A stretch of DNA of 64,000 nt from Melitaea cinxia (GCF_905220565.1 NC_059405.1:13594081-13658080), one strand, 5' to 3'. Counted from the stretch's first letter, positions 33,189-45,415 are shown. Numbers and translations: made by a program. Notes: a model not told the origin generated them from the sequence alone.

Positions 33189-33741
33189 ATGTTACATCAG
33201 AACTTTTGACCGGGTGGACCGATTTCGACAAATTTTGTTTTAATCGAAAGGTGGTGTGTGCCAATTGGTCCCATTTAAATTTATTTGAGATCTAACAACT
33301 ACTTTTCGAGTTATATCTAATAATGCGTTTTTACTTGACGCTTTTTTCGTCGACCTGCGTTGTATTATACCGCATAACTTTCTACTGGATGTACCGATTT
33401 TGATAATTCTTTTTTTGTTGGAAAGGGGATATCCCTAGTTTGGTACCGTGATAAGCAAACCAGGATCTGATGATGGGATCCCAGAGAAATCGAGGGAAAC
33501 TCTCGAAAATCCGTAATAACTTTTTACTGGGTGTACCGACTTTGATAATTTTTAATTTAATCGAAAGCTGATGTTTATCATGTGGTCACATATAAATTTT
33601 ATCGATATCTGATAACTACTTTTTGAGTAATCTTTGATAACGCGTAGTTGCTTGACTATTTTTTCGTCGATCTACGTTGTATTACTTGTCGATGTAATTG
33701 AAGTCGGTTTTTTTTTCGTTTGCGAGCAAACACAATTATTT
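33107..33741 (+). repeat. Family D repeat, full-length copy with poly(T) expansion
   Basis: As 15777 but with a run of about 33 T at 33152-33184, where other copies have 6-10. The end phrase GCGAGCAAACACAATTATTT is intact. Confidence 0.82.
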
Positions 33742-34526
33742 AGTATATGTAACTAGTAGTTTTATTTTAATTATTTTTTTTAATTATTTTTTTGTTAATG
33801 ACGTAGAAAATAAATTCTTTTTAAAAATAAACATTCTCTAAAATACGTTGTTTAAATTAACTCGTACAATTTGAGGATTGTAAAACTATTGTAGTAATAA
33901 CTTATGACTGTGATCATACTTGTAAAGGTTACTTTGACAACTATCAAATATAATATACATATATCGGATTTGTAGTTATGGACCCGGTTATAAAGTCTAC
34001 ACGAAGTACCGTGAGAGTTGCTTGTCTAAGTCATTTACTACACTCCTATACTTTGAATACTCTTCCTTATCATTCATCAATACTTGTTTACAGGCTCAAG
34101 CAAAAATCAACTCTAACTCAAAATTTGTTAGGATTAAATTTGCTTGCAGTTAATTGTTGTTAAATACGAAATATGTTTGGACTATCGAAAAGTCTGTTGA
34201 ATTCGTCTTGCATTTCGCGGACCATTGGTTGAGATGGGACGTGAGAGGGAGATGAGTCTAGGTAAAATTGGTAGAAGCATTGTTTGTTCTTTGTATCGCT
34301 TCGTAAAACTAGTCGGCAGATGCCGTGAAATTGTTTCAAAGATTGTAAAGTCTATCGAGGGTGTAATACCGAACTCTTCTTTAAATAAAATTTTATGGAC
34401 TTCGTGCACAATGTTCCCATGTCTAAAAATGTAGAATGAACTTCTGTATTTCCTAGTACATGATGTATTAAATATTAAAACAAGAAAAATATTCTTTTTT
34501 ATACTTAAAGGGTTAAGGGTTATTCA
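33742..34526. other. Intergenic, no gene seen
   Basis: Two overlapping open frames on opposite strands at 34182-34434 lack supporting signals. The composition rises towards the RTE fragment. Confidence 0.35.
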
Positions 34527-34755
34527 TTGTGTCGCAGGACCGATGGCCGATGGAGCAGACGTGTCCTGGAGTGGAGACCGCGTCTTGACAAACGCAGTGT
34601 GGGACGTCCTCTGGCCCGTTGGATCGATGATCTACGTAAGATTGCCGGTGTAGGCTGGATGAGGATTGCGGAAAATCGGGATGTCTGGCGCGAACTTGGG
34701 GAGGCCTACGTCCAGCAGTGGACTGCAATAGGCTGAACTGACTGACTGACTTCAA
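34527..34755 (+). mobile_element. RTE-like LINE ORF2 C-terminal end
   Basis: The frame encodes WRPRLDKRSVGRPLARWIDD...WMRIAENRDVWRELGEAYVQQ and stops at TGA just before a (CTGA)n tail (34735-34750). This is the conserved ending of RTE-clade ORF2. A SINE-like element (family A, reverse) starts directly after the tail. Confidence 0.85.
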
Positions 34756-35009
34756 GGGTGGCAAACAAGCACGCTATCCACCTGAAGGTGATCGGTAATC
34801 GTTGTCTATAGACGCATCATGAGCTTGTTGCTGGCCCCACTCCTGACCTTCTCCTAGAACTCTAACCGCCTTTCTTAACACAGGAACACAGCACTAATTG
34901 AAAGCACTATTAGTTGGCTATCATCTTTGTTAAAGTTGAGGTACTTCCACAATCAGGCTGCTCCAAATTTTGAGCAGGATATTTCCTGCTATGCTGTATC
35001 TCATTAATA
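34751..35009 (-). mobile_element. SINE-like family A, drifted reverse copy
   Basis: It starts CAAGGGTGGCAAACAAGC and ends CCTGCTATGCTGTATCTCA; it directly follows the tail of the RTE fragment. Confidence 0.78.
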
Positions 35010-35984
35010 GTTAAAATATTCCTAAATATATATTACTTTTGAAAAGCTGTTATTGTAGGTGTTTCCTCTAATTTTACTAGAGTTTTGTCACTTTCAAATT
35101 TACGGTTCATACCGCTATTTCAGAACTTTAAGTTAAACAGACCACAACCTATAACTCACTTTTTAAAATAATCAAAACAATACGCTCTCAAGCAGTCTAT
35201 GGAAGCAATTCATTAGCATAAGATAATTAAACATCTTCAGTGGCTCTTTAAAAAATAATAAAGGCTCATAAAATAACTTGAACAAAACGATGTGTATCGT
35301 ATCCGCTACTCTAACGGGATGTCATCTGGGAACGGAATGTTGATACTTTGATCAATTTATTCTAGACCTTGCACACAATTAAAAAACTATAGCCCAAAAT
35401 AGGTGCAGTATATTGACTTCATTTTTATAGTCATAATTATTATGTTATGTCCTTATTAAATTTGGTTAACGCGTTTGACAGTTGGCAATACAGAACTATA
35501 AATAGCCACTAGATTATATAAATGTCAAAGGTATGGGTTGAGTGGCGTTGTCTTTTATGCAGGATATATGAGTGAATATTTAATGATTGGATTTTATACT
35601 GTCGCTTTTTACGAGTAACTAACCGTTTCTGCCGATTTAATTTTTTATAAATTTAAAATTAATATCCACGGGCTCTAAAATGCCCATGCCTTTTGTTGAA
35701 CGTTATTCATTATAATACCACAGGCGATTTATTATTCAAATTACAAGTCGACAGTCCTGTGACTATCTAGCAAAGCTAGCATGTGGTCCAACGCTGATGG
35801 AGATTTTCTGTTACAATATCTTTATTTATTTATTTATTTTTTAATCTATATTTTCATTTTTTTTCGTGTTTTTTTTTATGTTTAGCCTAACCATTATGGG
35901 TGTATACTTTTCTCATAGCTTGTTTTTTATGCATACACACTCGTTGTGTGTTCTATTGTGTATATATTGTTACGAACTTGTGCT
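35010..35984. other. Intergenic, no feature seen
   Basis: AT-rich; (TTTA)n at about 35821-35840. Confidence 0.35.
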
Positions 35985-36321
35985 ATGTGGCTACGGCACT
36001 AAAGAATTTAGCCACCCCCTCTCTTCCCGTGGGTGTCGTAAGAGGCGACTAAGGGATAACAAGGTTCCACTACCACCTTGGAACTTAAGAAGCCGACCGA
36101 TGGCGGGATAACCATCCAACTGCTGGCTTTGAAATACACAGGCCGAAGACGGGCAGCAGCGTCTTCGGTGCGACAAAGCCAGTACTGCGGTCACCAACCC
36201 GCCTGCCCAGCGTGGTGACTATGGGCAAAACCCATGAGTTCACGTTATTTTTGGCGTAAGCTTGTGGAGGCCTATGTCCAGCAGTGGACTGTATAGGCTG
36301 TAATGATAATGATGTAATGAT
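35985..36321 (+). mobile_element. Longer RTE-tail repeat copy, abutting the LTR element
   Basis: It starts earlier than its relatives, with the phrase CGTGGGTGTCGTAAGAGGCG, then continues through CGGGCAGCAGCGTCTTC to the TGTAATGATAATGATG tail. The LTR retrotransposon begins at the next bases, so it inserted at the end of this repeat. Confidence 0.75.
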
Positions 36322-36747
36322 TGTTACGAACACACAAAGAAACTAGCGCCATCTAGCGGCAACCATTGAAACCACACAAAGACAGCGGTAGCATGAAACT
36401 CTCTACTCAATACTAGATGGCGTTAGAGGAACTACTGTGGAACTATATAGAAGTATAGTCTCGAAAACCGGGTACATGCGCGAACTTTCCAGAATGGTCT
36501 GGGCCTCGTTTCGACCGATATAAATAGCCGCAGGTAGGCGAGCGAGCTCAGTTCAGTTGAGCGATCTTCGAGGCGACTTCAAGAGTGAAAACTAGTGATC
36601 AAGAGTGGTACCAGAAAAACTTAGGACATCGATAGTGCTTAGTGTCTGAATCTAGTGCTTTGTGTTGGACCTAGTGCTAGTGAATAAAGTCTTGAAAAGA
36701 GTCAGCAGGTTTTTCTCTCCAAATCCTTCGAACCCTAATACGTAACA
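36322..36747 (+). repeat. 5' LTR of a Gypsy-type retrotransposon
   Basis: The LTR begins TGTTACG and ends CGTAACA, a perfect 7-bp terminal inverted pair, and is 426 bp. It has a TATA box (TATAAATA, 36519-36526), two TCAGT initiator motifs about 30 bp downstream (36548-36557) and AATAAA at 36683-36688, giving a clear U3-R-U5 order. A primer-binding-like sequence (TGGTGTCGGAAG, from 36750) follows. No second LTR copy occurs in the window. Confidence 0.85.
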
Positions 36748-36773
36748 ACTGGTGTCGGAAGTGAGATTTGGAG

Positions 36774-38730
36774 ATGCCATTGACTCCGAGAGAAGACTTC
36801 AAGGACTTCAAGGGCGTCAGGACAAGGCACAACGAGCTGCGGAAGTCACACCTACTGGGGACCAAGCCCCGCCCACTGACCCCGCCTATCATGTCCCGCC
36901 CACTGACCACGCCCCCAGGCCCCGCCTACTCGGACCCAGGCCCCACCCACTCAGACTCAGGTCCCGCCCACTCAGACTCAGGCCCCGCCTACTCAGACTC
37001 AGCCCCCGCCTACTTTGTCTCAAGCCCCGCCCACTGGATCCGCCCACCTTATCACGCCCACCAGCGACACCGTAGCTTCTACAGACCCTCAAGTGGCTCT
37101 TCATTTAGGAAGTTTAATTAAATTAATGGAGCTGCAAAGGGCTTAAATTCGTAGTGTTTGCAGGAATCACAAGAGCAAACAAGTTTCAAATTGCAAGAAT
37201 TACAAGAGCAAACAAGTTTCAAATGGCAAGAATCACAAGAGCGGCAAAGGGCTGAAATTCGTAGTGCTTTGCAAGAATCACAAGAGCAACAAAAGGCTGA
37301 AATTCGTGGTGCTTTGCAAGAATTACAAGAGCAACAAAAAGAGCTCCAAGAAAAAACGCTTTGGGCTGTAAAAGATGTTAGTGACGCGGTGACTAAGCTT
37401 CGAAAAGATGTCGACGTAGTGGAAGAACGAGTTACCGGGTTAGGATTGGATGTTGAAAATGTGAAAACCGGCCTCACTGAACTACAGAAGAAAGTAGTGC
37501 GCCTTGAAACCACGGGAGTCGCGATGTCTAGTGGCAGTACCGGAGTGGCGCAAGGACCAAGAGTGAAAGTGCCTCCGTACGACGGCACTACTTCGTGGAA
37601 CGCTTAATCGTCAACAATTCCAGACTGTTGCTACTGCCAACGGATGGACGGAAGAGCAATGCCTGACCGCTCTCACTGTTGCACTCAGAGGGCAAGCTTT
37701 GTCGGTTCTAGAAGCACTGCCACATACAGGAAACGGGTTCCAAGACTTGATGGAGGCACTTGAATCCCGATACGGGGAGCGACACTTGGAGCACGTGTTC
37801 CGTGCCCAATTGCGTGACAGAGTCCAACGCTCAGGAGAAGGACTACAACAATGGGCGTTGGAAATTGAGAAACTCGTCAGGAAGGCACACCCAGGAGCAG
37901 ACACCAAAATGGTAGACACGAATATTGTTCAAGGATTTGTCGACGGAATCAAAGACCTGCAGGTCAGAGCTGCAGTGAGGCTTCGTCACCATACCTCGTT
38001 AAAGGAAGCATTGGCGCATGCTTTGGAGGTCGAGGCTGTTCGCCATGACATACGGCAGACCTATAAGATCCGCGAGGTCTTTGAGGAAGTCAAGGAAGTC
38101 AAGGCTCCTACGAAGAAAAGCTATGGAGTCATGTGCTACAAGTGCGGCGAAAGGGGCCATCTTCAGCTCAACTGCCCGCAGAAAGAGACCCAGATAGCAA
38201 GTATGAAAAGGATCGAGGAACAAATAGAGGAGCTGAAAGAAACAAGGGGCTTCATCCACTGCCCGGGAGCAGGGAAACGAATAAAAGCCAGGACTAAGGG
38301 GCGAGTACTGGCTGATGCGGAGGAAGCCCCAATAACTGTTATCTCCCAGGCATGCAGCGGGAATAGTCTTGCGATTCAGGGGACTATTAACGGGACGGAT
38401 TGCAAAATGACTCTAGATACAGGAGCCTCTAGAACAATAGTGAACTCAAAGCTGGTAAAAGCCGCAAGGGAACACAAGAGGAGAATTAACTGTCGGCTTC
38501 TCACGGCATCCGGTCAGCCAATACCCGTCCTGGGAGAAATGTCAGTTACGATGTATGTAGGGGGGTCCTCATACTCTCATAACGTTATCGTGGCTGAGAT
38601 TGTGGATGATTGCATCGTGGGTTTGGATTTCATGAAGAAACACAACTGCAGAATTATCCTTTCCGAAAGAGGACCTGTAACTTATATAATTGTATTTAAT
38701 TACGAAATAAACAAACTAATGTTTTGTTAA
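36774..38730 (+). pseudogene. Broken gag-protease region of the LTR retrotransposon
   Basis: Gag is spread over several frames and is therefore dead. A start at 36774 is followed by frame changes near 36813 and 36910. The third frame, a Pro/Gln/Thr-rich tandem repeat, hits TAA at 37144-37146, and the sequence resumes in another frame at 37158 with coiled-coil QESQEQ repeats. A further frame change occurs near 37606. The last frame (37699-38730) holds the capsid-like part, a zinc knuckle (CYKCGERGHLQLNC, 38133-38174) and an aspartic protease motif (LDTGASRTIV, DTGA at 38415-38426; flap-like and GLDF regions follow). No reverse transcriptase or integrase follows: homology seems to stop near 38680 and the final residues look like host DNA read through. 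It is a 5' fragment of a Ty3/Gypsy-type element. Confidence 0.85.
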
Positions 38731-39149
38731 CTTTAGCTTTTGATATAACAAAAGCAAATCGCAAATAAGTTTTTCAACTTCCTATTTTTTGTTTACAGAA
38801 TTTATATTTATAATTTTTATCACTTGAGTGTTGTCGGAATTACTTTTAAGTAAAAAGGTATAATTACTTAAAGTGTAGAGTCGTCATAAGTACCATTAAC
38901 TTTGATGCTCTCGGGTTTTATTCTCACAGCGGATATTTGTATTTGTATAAAATGTTTTTCCGGTCTTTTTGTTTGCTCCTTTGATTGTCTCAACTGGCAC
39001 TGACCTTCGAAAATTAATTTATTTAATAATTTAATAATAATAATGTTTACAAAATATATTTCCAAACTTAGGTTAAGTCATTTACAATGAAATAAAAATA
39101 TAAATAAAATTAATATAAAAAAAAGAAAATTAAAGATTATATATAAAAT

Positions 39150-39345
39150 TCTCGTATCACAATATCAGTTAAAATATTCCTCCGGAACGGCTGGACCTAT
39201 TTTTATGAAATTTTGTATGCATATCGAGTAGTTCTGAGAATTGGCCAACATCTATTTTTTATACTCCTAAGTTATAAGGGGGGAGGGGTATTGAGGGGTT
39301 AATAACATATATTGCAAAACAACGTTTGTGGGGTCAGTTAGTTAT
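39150..39345 (-). repeat. Helitron-like fragment (type F), uninterrupted reverse copy
   Basis: It runs from AAAATTCTCGTATCAC to AACGTTTGTGGGGTCAGTTAG; it shows the state of the element at 545-1058 without the SINE. Confidence 0.6.
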
Positions 39346-39886
39346 AAATATATTTTTTTTTGCCAAATCACAATGAAAATCGATGGATTAAGCTTCACTC
39401 TACTCCTACAACATACAACAATAGAATAGGCATAGGACAATATTGCACAAACTCCTTTAAGCACAGGTTACTATTAATCTTAATTTTTGAGATTTTTCGT
39501 AAATCACTTACTCGAATTATAACTGTTATTAATACCTTAACCTACAATTTAATATAAATTTAATGCAATTTATTATACTAACAGAGTTATGGCTTTGATA
39601 ACATAACTTTCCCGAAGTACCTGGAGCCAAACAAGACTATATATCTTCGAGGCCTCTCGAATGTTCCGAGGAACAGATGTACAGTCCTGCGCAAACTTGT
39701 TAATTGAATTGCCAACTTGGAAACGTGTGTTTCCTTAAGCTGTCTACCGTTCATGATAATTGGACAAATTACTACTGTATTGTACTTTGATAAGATACGT
39801 GATTAATATTACGTTGAATGTATCGATAGAAAATTTAATGGATGAAGTTATCCCGTAGACGGATCGTTATGTTATCTTTTTTTTTT

Positions 39887-40176
39887 GTTTTTTTTTTTAT
39901 GTCACTAGGTCGGCAAACAAGCGTACGGCTCACCTGATGGTAAGCGATTACCATAGCTTATAGACAGCTGCAACACCAGAAGCATCGCAAGCGCGTTGCC
40001 GACCCAATCCCCAATCCCCCCAGGAGCTCTGGTCACCTTACTCACCAACAGGAACACAATATTGCTTGAAAACAGTATTATTTTGCTGTGATCTTCTGTA
40101 AGGTCGAGGTACTACCCCAGTCAGGGTGCTCCATATTTTGAGCAGGAAATTCCTGCTGTGCCCTACCTACCTCAGT
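39887..40176 (-). mobile_element. SINE-like family A, reverse full-length copy
   Basis: The plus strand begins with a T run and ATGTCACTAGGTCGGC and ends CTGCTGTGCCCTACC; nearly identical to the young sense copies. Confidence 0.87.
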
Positions 40177-40280
40177 ATCTATGTGTGTAACCACTACACA
40201 CATGAAAAGAGATTAAATAACAAATTTATCTTTTTTAAATTAAACACCATAGAGTATTATAATTAACTATGCAGTTATTT

Positions 40281-40617
40281 GACGTCGCGTTGGCGCAACG
40301 GTTACAGCCATGGATTGTACCTGTTGCGCTGGCGGTTGCGGGTTCGATTCCCGCACATGACAAACATTTATATTGGCCATACAGGTGTTTGCCGTGGTCT
40401 GAGTGTTTGTTTAGTCCTTGTGGGTCTCCCCACCGTGCCTCGAAGAGCACGTTAAGCCGTCGGTCCCTGTTGTTATCATGTACACCTGATAGCGATCGTT
40501 ACTCATAGTAGGGAATATATCCGCCATCCCGAATTGAAGCAGCGTGGAGGATTAAGCTCTGATCCTTCTCCTACATGGGGTAAAGAGGCCTATGCCCAGG
40601 AGTGAGATATTACAGGT
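40281..40617 (+). mobile_element. tRNA-headed SINE (family B), full-length
   Basis: The head holds pol III A-box-like TTGGCGCAACGG and B-box GGTTCGATTCC (40347-40357), as in a tRNA, but the anticodon region is rearranged, so it is not a functional tRNA gene. The tail has the CCTATGCCCAG and GATATTACAGG phrases shared by all members. Confidence 0.82.
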
Positions 40618-40807
40618 TACCCCGCAAACGTTGTTTTACCATATATGATATTAACCACATTTCATCTCCCCCCCTTGTAACTCTATCGTTTTGATTCTCA
40701 GATCTACCTGACATGCACATAAACTTTCATAAAAATCGATCCAGCCGTATGATAGTATGGAGGAGTGTGGTAACTAGTGTTGCGACACGAGAATTTTGTA
40801 TATAAGA
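40618..40807 (+). repeat. Helitron-like fragment (type F)
   Basis: TACCCCGCAAACGTTG to CGACACGAGAATTTTGTATA; its left end is overwritten by the family B SINE. Confidence 0.6.
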
Positions 40808-40809
40808 TT

Positions 40810-41047
40810 ACTTAACACACCATAAAATGGCACCCGTGGGCGCTTTATGGACGAAGGTGGCCCGCACAGGGCGGGCCCATCATCGGGGCGTCGCGGTAGC
40901 ATGCGAAAGCGATCCCGTGGCGCCCCGCTATGACGATGAGGGCACCGCTGGGTTTTAGAGGGTAGTCTGGGTTGGCCAGGAGTCCCACAGTTCCGATGGC
41001 CTCGTCGGTTGGGTGCGTAGAAGCATTTTCCAGTGAAAAAAAAAAAC
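40810..41047 (+). mobile_element. R1-like LINE 3' end with poly(A)
   Basis: A GC-rich block (about 230 bp) in AT-rich DNA ends in 11 A at 41036-41047, implying a sense-strand retrotransposed 3' end. Parts such as GGGTTTTAGAGGG and the GGCCAGGAG phrase resemble R1-type 3'UTRs. No confident coding remains; open frames on the minus strand are shadows. The immediate left flank is a Helitron-like fragment. Confidence 0.5.
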
Positions 41048-41538
41048 ATAACATGGCACTGCATACTTGTTTTCTGAACACTCGGTATAAGAGATATAAG
41101 TTAATTGGTGGATCAATTGTAAGGTGTAAAATTTTGATCATATACTACATAGTTACGAATAGTATGAATAAAAAATGAAAAAAAAAACAAGTTGTAAAGT
41201 TGTTTTTTTTTTGTTAGAATATCTAAACATCAGATACGAATGCAATTGAAAATTATTAGGCTTACATTAGACAACTTATTTATGGATTAGAGGTCATGGA
41301 AGATCAGAGTGTAGACCAGTGAAGTCAATATTCATAAACCTTCATCTTGTTTTTTCTATCCTTATTACATTAAAGGCAAAATATGTTGCTCTACTTAATA
41401 AAGACTCGTAAAATAAAATAAAGAATTTGAAGAACAAAGTTTGAAACTATGTTTTAAAGCAAAGTTTTTCGAGATTTATTTAGAACGAATATTGAAAAAT
41501 TGTTTAGCAATAAAATACTAACGGATTTGCATATTTTT

Positions 41539-41848
41539 GATTGTACATGTTGCGCTGGCGGTTGCGGGTTTGATCCCCGCACATGACAAACATTTGTATT
41601 GGCCATACAGGTGTTTGCCGTGGTCTGGGTGTTTGTGTAGTCCTTGTGGGTCTCCCCGCCGTGCCTCGGAGAGCACGTTAAGCCGTCGGTCCCGGTTGTT
41701 ATCATGTAATCCTGATAGCGATCGTTACTCATAGTAGGAAATATATCCGCCAACCCGCATTGGAGCAGCGTGGTGGATTAAGCTCTGATCCTGCTCCTAC
41801 ATGGGGAAAGAGGCCTATGCCTAGTAGTGGGATATTACAGGCTGAAAC
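41539..41848 (+). mobile_element. tRNA-headed SINE (family B), lacking the A box
   Basis: It starts inside the head at TTGTACATGTTGCGC, keeps GGTTTGATCC in the B box and continues closely like 40281 to GATATTACAGGCTGAA. Confidence 0.8.
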
Positions 41849-43660
41849 GTAACGTACGAGTACGAAAAGAATATCTTTTGTATTTCTTTAAGTTTAATTA
41901 AATTTACTGGCTGAATTGACAAACTTTGTCCTATTTTTCAAAGTTTATACTTCATTTGGCGCGTTAGAGAAAAATTATAAGAGTAAATTTTGCGTTGCTC
42001 TTTTTGTTGCAATCATCCTGTAATAATTATTTACTATCAGATGAACCATTCACTTATTTGCTACCCTAGTATGAAAAAGGTTATTAATACGTGCTTGAGT
42101 TAACACTGTATAAGCGTCATCTATACTAAAGTTATTAAAATAAAAGTGTGTGTGTCAGCTCCGACGCGCGACTGGAGTTTACTCCTTCAGATCGACTGTC
42201 TAAATAGGCATAAAATGGCTTACTAGTCTAAGAAAAAGATGAATACCATATCAAATGGTAAATAAACAAATCAAATAAAGCCGTATATCGGTACCCTATT
42301 GGGTTCCAATAGATGGCGTTACGAGAAACGTAACGAGGTCATTTTTTCAATAGATTTTACTTCTCATATTTTTTCATACCGGGGGCCTTATATGAAAATT
42401 GATTCTTAAGGAGCGAAACTCCTATAAAAGAAACAATAAGGAATAATAATCTTACCACTAACTTGTAAACGACTACATGCTATTTGACTACGAGAGTCAT
42501 ACCAGTATAAATAAACATGAAGTAAAGCGAGCTCTATACAAAAGAAACTCGATAAGTAGCCAAGTGGGATATCAGGATGATGATAAAACTTTTTATATTG
42601 ACTGTACTAGTTTAACGACACTTTTGGTGCGTATTCAAAATTCATACCGAATTCACAAGAGATACATTTTGAGTATAGGTTACTTATACAAATATTTAGA
42701 ACTATATTCAAGTTGGAAAAGTTTCGATATGTTCGGAGATAATGTAAGAAAAGGGAGACATATAAATTGGTAATTTGTAACTATTTTTCATAGAACCAAT
42801 GGTATGAACTTCTCTTGCTATAGGAATTTGGTCTTTTTTGAATAATCTCTTGACTGCGTAGTCTTTTAGTCATTTAATTTTTTTACTTGTTATAAACATT
42901 TTTCTGAAGACTATTTAAAAAAAAATCTAGAAAAAAGTATAAACAAAACTAAATACACAATATATTACGAAATGAGACGAAACTTCTGTAGTCTAAATGA
43001 TATATTATGTACTAGCAGTTGCCCGCGGCTTCGATCGCGTTGAAATTGATAATGTTTACAAAGAAGAATACTTTCAGACTTATTTGAACTCGAATATCAC
43101 ACATATATATTAAATTATTTTCTTAATTTTTTTAACATTCTTATTATACCTAAACTAAATATTATTTATTTGATATGCTACGAAACATTTTAACATCACA
43201 CTTTTAAATAATAAAAAAAAAAACAGAACCATACTTTTAGCATAAAAACGCAGGACCTAGTTAAAGTACTGGAATCTTGTTAAAGAAAATGCTATGGGCG
43301 TCTCAACTATCTCTTAGGTACAAGTTTTAAGTAAAGAACGTTCTGGTTGTTTTATAAAATCAGCTTTCTACATAAATTTCTAACAATAATGATTTATATT
43401 TCTTTAATTTATCATTTAAATATAGAGTTTTATCTTCTTTGATTATTAAAATCTGTTAAAATAGTGAATTAGTCGTTTGTGTGTCTTCACAATTTAAGAC
43501 TTGTTTGTTCGTCATAAAACACAAGATTGTAGTTTTATAATCGCATAAACAATACAATTTAGTCAACAATAGTGTGAAGAACACGTTTGTAAGAAAAAAA
43601 AAACCTATAATCAAAAAGCGAATTATTTAACGTGTATGGTATGTGATATTATTCTTATTT
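41849..43660. other. Intergenic, no gene seen
   Basis: A 98-codon plus-strand ORF at 42477-42773 has no recognisable motif; it could be chance. A Helitron-like start (CTAGCAGTTGCCCGCGGC) is near 43012. Confidence 0.35.
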
Positions 43661-44269
43661 TTAACCGACTTCCAAAAAAGGAGGAGGTTCTCAATTCGAC
43701 TGTTTTTTTTAAATGTATGTTACATCAGAACTTTTGACCGGGTAGACCGATTTCGACAAATTTTATTTTAATTGAAAGGTGGTGTGTGTCAATTGGTTCC
43801 ATTTAAATTTATTTGAGATCTAAGAACTACTTTTCAAGTTATATCTAAATAATGCGTTTTTACTTGACGCTTTTTTCGTCGACCTACGTTGTATTATACC
43901 GCATAACTTTCTACTGAATGTACCGATTTTGATAATTCTTTTTTTGTTGGAAAGGGGATATTCTTACTTTGGTACCATGATAAAGAAACCAGGATCTGAT
44001 GATGGGATCCTAGAGAAATTGAGGGAAACTCTCGAAAATCCACAATAACTTTTTATTGGCAGTACCGATTTTGATAATTTTTAATTTAATCGAAAGCTGA
44101 TGTTTATCATGTGGTCACATATAAATTTTACCGAGATCTGATAACTACTTTTTGAGTAATCTTTGATAACGCGTAGTTGCTTGACTATTTTTTCGTCGAT
44201 CTACGTTGTATTACTTGTCGATGTAGTTGAAGTCGGTTTTTTTTTCGTTTGCGAGCAAACACAATTATT
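43661..44269 (+). repeat. Family D repeat, full-length copy
   Basis: It runs from TTAACCGACTTCCAAAAAAG to GAGCAAACACAATTATTT and is very close to the copy at 33107 apart from the poly(T) length. Confidence 0.82.
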
Positions 44270-44576
44270 TTATGTAAATCTCCTCGAATGCGCGTATTAC
44301 GAAGCTACTACAGATTAACAATCAAATGTTAAAAGTAATTTTCTGGATGCAGTGGACGACGTCCAGAGTCGCTAAGAACCAGAATTATCAGAGACTTCTA
44401 TGAATGAATTTATCAATTACATAACTACTATAAGGTATGTAAAGTTATTATTATAAGTATATTAACCAATAAGTAATATTTAATTACATTACTCGTTATT
44501 GTAATGAGTAATTGAAATATTATAATTAAAAATAACGATTACCTTGTTTTTGTATGTTCCAATATTCTATTGTATA

Positions 44577-44638
44577 TTTTTCATGCATTTTTGCACATTA
44601 ACATTTTTCATTTTTCGTGCATTTTTACACATTAACAT
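44577..44638. repeat. 34-bp tandem duplication
   Basis: TTTTTCATGCATTTTTGCAC at 44577 and TTTTTCGTGCATTTTTACAC at 44611, each continuing with ATTAACAT, are two diverged units. Confidence 0.8.
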
Positions 44639-45276
44639 TTATCACATCAGGTTTTATCATTTAACAGTTTAATTATGTTATATACATTCTATTTATTACG
44701 AGTATATGTAATAGGTATATGTGTTATATTTAATACAATTACGTAATGACGAGATTCTAAATCAGTGTATAATTACTATGTACAAGGAAGACTAAATCAC
44801 AATATATCCGTACGTAATTTAAAAATACATAACAAATAAAACCTTTTTTCATCAGATTATTAAAGTACATTAGGTAATATTTCTAAAAACACAAAATTTC
44901 TTGTAAGTATCTGCCATGGCTCATTTCGAATAAGTTAAGATTTTATAATAAAATACTTTTGTATAAATAAAATGGAGAAAAATGTTAATTATTTTTATTC
45001 TCAAGATGATATCTAAAGTAGATGCTCCTTGTCAGGGATTTATTGTTAGGAACCAACTTGAGAGTAAGTAAAAAACACTTCAGCGCTACTTTTATTACTG
45101 TTTAAAGAGACAGGAGCGAGCGTCCGCTTCTATTTTATTGCTAACCTTAGATCAAAAAATACGAGAGAACGGAAAAGTTTTGTGAATATATGTACGTTTT
45201 ATATATTAAAATACTCCTTTAATTACACTTTACGGACAATTATAAAAACCATTACTGTATAAATTAACTTTGTATG

Positions 45277-45415
45277 AGTTCACGTCATAGGCCTCCACAA
45301 GTTCGCGCCGAAAATGGCGTGAACTCATATGATCTGCTCATAGTGACCACGATTATGATGTAGGCGGGTTGGTAACCGCAGGGCTAGCTTTGTCGCACCG
45401 AAGACGCGTATAAGT
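45277..45415 (-). mobile_element. RTE-tail repeat, degenerate reverse copy
   Basis: It contains CATAGGCCTCCACAAGTTCG and the reverse of the GCGACAAAGC...GACGC phrase of its relatives. The 3' end of the element is missing. Confidence 0.65.

Noticed and set aside
37118..37588. 156-codon minus-strand Cys/Ser-rich ORF
   Set aside because: It is the antisense of the gag coiled-coil QESQEQ repeats, and the sense strand has the retrotransposon features.
40281..40361. Possible tRNA gene (A and B box with TTGGCGCAACGG and GGTTCGATTCC)
   Set aside because: No consistent cloverleaf with a seven-base anticodon arm; the same head is joined to a conserved SINE body in several copies.
42477..42773. 98-codon plus-strand ORF
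   Set aside because: AT-rich chance-like composition with no domain; not supported by flanking signals.
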